From: Symbiobacteriaceae bacterium | Lineage (GTDB): Bacteria; Bacillota; Sulfobacillia; Symbiobacteriales; Symbiobacteriaceae | Direction of reading: 5' to 3' | DNA: 64,000 nucleotides | NCBI GenBank assembly: GCA_029239785.1 | Contig: JARBUG010000018.1 | Span: 1-64,000, forward strand | In this document: piece by piece, positions 62,181-64,000 of the stretch | Numbering within the stretch: the stretch's first letter is position 1 | Layout of the letters: each line of letters begins with the position of its first letter | The notes under the pieces: model-generated | What the model was told of the DNA's origin: nothing | Database searches by the model: none | Seen by the model: only the letters and a program-made list of their open reading frames with translations | Position numbers and translations under genes: made by a program

Positions 62181-63446
62181 ATGGCGGACCTGCAAAATCA
62201 GCATCCTACGGTGATGGAACCTTACGATTTGATCATCGTTGGCGGCGGCCCTGCGGGCATGACGGCGGCCATTTACGGAGCTCGCGCCAAAATGCGGACC
62301 CTGCTGATCGAAAAGGCGAAGCACGGCGGTCAGGCGGCTACCACTGAAGAGGTGGAGAACTGGCCTGGCAGCGGCAAGACCACCGGCCCTGAGCTTATGA
62401 AGCAGTTCCGTGAGCACACCGAGCACCTCGGCGTTGAAATGATCAAGGAAGATGTGGCCCGGGTCGACCTGAAGGGCGAAATCAAGGTCATCGAAACCCG
62501 CAAGGGCAACCGCTACGAGGGCCGGGCGGTCATTCTGTCGCCGGGCGCCCATCCCCGTACGCTGGGCGTGAAGGGCGAGGGTCCGCTGCGTGGCAAGGGC
62601 GTCTCCTACTGCGCCACCTGCGACGCCGACTTCTTCACCGAACTGGACGTGGTCGTTGTCGGCAGCGGCGACGCCGCCGTGGAGGAGTCGCTCTACCTGA
62701 CCAAGTTCTGCGAATCTGTCACGATGATCGTCCTTCATCCCGAAGGGACTATGGATGCCAATAAGGCCAGCCAGGAGCGGGCCTACGCCAACCCCAAGAT
62801 CAAGTACGTGTGGCAGTCGGCCATCGAGGAGATCAAGGGCGACGGCATCGTCGAGTCGGTGGTGCTGAAGCACCTGGGCACCGGTGACCTGACCGAAATG
62901 CCCACCAACGGTGTGTTCGTCTTCATCGGCACGGTGCCGAACACCGAGTTCCTGAAGGATACCGGCCTGGCCCTTGATTCCCGGGGCTACATGCTGGCTG
63001 ATTCCGAGACCATGGCCACCAACCTTGACGGTGTCTTCGCCGCCGGCGATGCCCGCCAGAAGTGGCTCCGCCAGATTGTAACCGCTGCGTCTGACGGCGC
63101 CATCGCCGCCTGCGCTGCCGAAAAGTACCTGGCCGAAGAGGAGCACCTGCGTCACGAGGTGCTGGAGCCTAAGGAGCCGGTGCTGGCCGTCTTCTGGTCG
63201 CCCGCCTCGAAGGAGAGCCTCGATGTACTCGGCTGGGCCGAGCAGGCCAACACCGCCGCCGGCGGCACCTTCAAGCTCGCCCGCATCGACCTGTACAAGT
63301 CCGCCCGTCTTGCCCAGCGCTATGGCGTGACACAGGTCCCGAGCGTGCTGCTGTTCATGAACGGTGAAGTTGTCGACCGGTTGGAAGGCAACTTTGACGA
63401 TTTCACGCACTGGATCACCGAGAAGACGGTGACCGCTGCGAAGTAG
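62181..63446 (+). CDS. trxB: Thioredoxin reductase fused to a cysteine-less thioredoxin-like domain
   Basis: About 421 residues. Residues ~13-325 are a thioredoxin reductase with the FAD site IIVGGGPAGMTAAIY, redox motif CATC (residues ~144-147) in YCATCDADFF, and VVGSGDAAVEESLYL. The C-terminal ~90 residues (PVLAVFWSPASKESLDVL, then QVPSVLLFMNGEVVDRLEG) follow the thioredoxin fold but the WCGPC position reads WSPASKE, so no redox cysteines remain. ATG 62181 is used; an in-frame ATG at 62172 is too close to GAGGAG. It is followed by trxA and grdE, a glycine reductase operon. Confidence 0.93.
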   Translation: MADLQNQHPTVMEPYDLIIVGGGPAGMTAAIYGARAKMRTLLIEKAKHGGQAATTEEVENWPGSGKTTGPELMKQFREHTEHLGVEMIKEDVARVDLKGEIKVIETRKGNRYEGRAVILSPGAHPRTLGVKGEGPLRGKGVSYCATCDADFFTELDVVVVGSGDAAVEESLYLTKFCESVTMIVLHPEGTMDANKASQERAYANPKIKYVWQSAIEEIKGDGIVESVVLKHLGTGDLTEMPTNGVFVFIGTVPNTEFLKDTGLALDSRGYMLADSETMATNLDGVFAAGDARQKWLRQIVTAASDGAIAACAAEKYLAEEEHLRHEVLEPKEPVLAVFWSPASKESLDVLGWAEQANTAAGGTFKLARIDLYKSARLAQRYGVTQVPSVLLFMNGEVVDRLEGNFDDFTHWITEKTVTAAK

Positions 63447-63461
63447 GAGGTGAATGCGCAG

Positions 63462-63782
63462 ATGTTGGAAGTCAACAAGGAAACCTTTGAAGCTGAAGTT
63501 CTGCAGGCCAAAGGCGCCGTCGCCGTTGACTGGTGGAGCCCCCAGTGTGAGCCCTGCAAGGAACTGATGCCCGAAGTTGAGGTTATGGCCGGCAAGTACG
63601 GGTCGACCATCAAGTTCTGCAAGGTCAACGTCATCGAGAACCGCCGCCTGGCCCTTGGTAACAAGGTCCTGGGCCTGCCCACCTTCCTGTTCTTTAAGGA
63701 TGGTCAGAAGGTGGCTGAACTGGCCGGCCCCGAGGCCTGCACCCCTGAGGCGATCGAGGCCGAACTGAAGAAGCTCGCTTAG
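63462..63782 (+). CDS. trxA: Thioredoxin with CEPC active site
   Basis: A 106-residue thioredoxin whose active site reads WWSPQCEPCKEL (Cys29 and Cys32), not the common CGPC. I recall CxPC-variant thioredoxins as typical of glycine reductase operons, where they feed electrons from TrxB to the selenoprotein GrdA. The rest (GLPTFLFFKDGQKVAEL, cis-Pro motif) is normal. ATG 63462 follows TAGGAGG. A 7-bp hairpin (CGGCACG/CGTGCCG) follows, without T-tract, before grdE. Confidence 0.93.
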   Translation: MLEVNKETFEAEVLQAKGAVAVDWWSPQCEPCKELMPEVEVMAGKYGSTIKFCKVNVIENRRLALGNKVLGLPTFLFFKDGQKVAELAGPEACTPEAIEAELKKLA

Positions 63783-63836
63783 TCGGCACGCCGATCGTGC
63801 CGTTACCCAGTCGAAGCGAGATGGGAGGGCACCTGC

Positions 63837-64000
63837 ATGAAGTTGGAGTTGGGCCGCATCTTCATCCGGGACGTGGCGTTTGGCGCCGAAACCCGGGTCG
63901 AGAACGGCGTGCTCACGGTCAACCAGGAAGAGCTTCGCAAGCTGATTCTGGCCGACGAGCGCCTGGTCGCTGTGGAGTTCCACATCGCCAAGCCTGGTGA
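63837..64000 (+). CDS. grdE: Glycine reductase component B alpha/beta proprotein (partial)
   Basis: The first 54 residues of GrdE, running off the window. MKLELGRIFIRDVAFG, then VENGVLTVNQEELRKLI and VEFHIAKPG are the N-terminal family pattern. GrdE is the proprotein of the B component that binds glycine; the complex needs the selenoproteins GrdA and GrdB, so these and sel genes should lie elsewhere. ATG 63837 follows GGGAGGG by 7 bases. It is the third gene of the riboswitch-controlled operon. Confidence 0.85.
   Translation, partial: MKLELGRIFIRDVAFGAETRVENGVLTVNQEELRKLILADERLVAVEFHIAKPG

Overview
The window reads as a high-GC, endospore-forming member of the Firmicutes. It carries GerA/Ger(x)C germination genes, a CIRCE-controlled groESL operon, Bacillus-type arginine operators, a YuaF/flotillin pair and a glycine riboswitch in front of the first genes of a glycine reductase operon. 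High GC, frequent GTG/TTG starts with strong GGAGG-type ribosome binding sites, and this gene mix recall Symbiobacterium. That assignment is inference, because no rRNA or other marker is present. Nearly all of the sequence is ordinary chromosome; there is no insertion sequence, prophage or CRISPR array.

Layout. 1-5.9 kb: spore germination (GerA end, Ger(x)C), murA, an FtsW/SpoVE-type gene and a double-GNAT protein. 6.0-10.4 kb: a small membrane ORF, thiolase and 3-hydroxybutyryl-CoA dehydrogenase, a GNAT protein and a YkvI-type membrane protein. 10.4-15.8 kb: a molybdenum-cofactor locus (promoter, Moco-type riboswitch with terminator, moeA, a second moeA fused to a periplasmic-binding-protein-like domain, moaA, moaC). 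15.8-25.1 kb: a TetR regulator with its own operator, a UbiB-like kinase, membrane proteins, a large alpha/beta hydrolase, two deoxynucleoside kinases and hypothetical genes. 25.15-25.55 kb: a nested inverted-repeat element. 25.5-30.5 kb: a HAD phosphatase, a Na+ pump beta subunit with an unlisted 48-residue partner, groESL and DoxX. 30.8-38.4 kb: hypothetical proteins, a nitrilase-family amidase, an MFS exporter and motAB. 38.4-44.2 kb: arginine genes argC, an acetylglutamate synthase-like GNAT, argJ, a Nudix gene, argB and argD. 44.2-57.6 kb: two chemoreceptors, an FRG-domain protein, a lipoprotein type I pullulanase, a beta-propeller lipoprotein, flotillin and NfeD, lactate dehydrogenase and a hypothetical gene. 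57.7-64 kb: argG, an amber-interrupted DUF4365-like gene, a zinc-ribbon/FG-GAP protein, a membrane protein, then a tandem glycine riboswitch followed by trxB, trxA and the start of grdE.

How it fits together. Several metabolic blocks carry readable control elements. Molybdenum-cofactor synthesis sits behind a riboswitch-terminator. Three arg promoters (argC, argB, argG) share one architecture, TTGCAT-18 bp-TATAAT/TATACT overlapped by ARG-box-like sequence. The chaperonins have a perfect CIRCE. pulA has a LacI-family operator. The glycine-reductase electron-transfer genes sit behind a tandem glycine aptamer and terminator. A grd operon implies selenocysteine use, although no sel gene is seen here.

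The least expected items are the nested inverted repeats at 25.2-25.5 kb, the DUF4365-like reading frame broken by one TAG codon, the thioredoxin reductase fused to a thioredoxin-like domain that has lost its cysteines, a chemoreceptor with a shortened sensor domain, the zinc-ribbon/FG-GAP protein, and an unexplained structured GC-rich leader before moaA.
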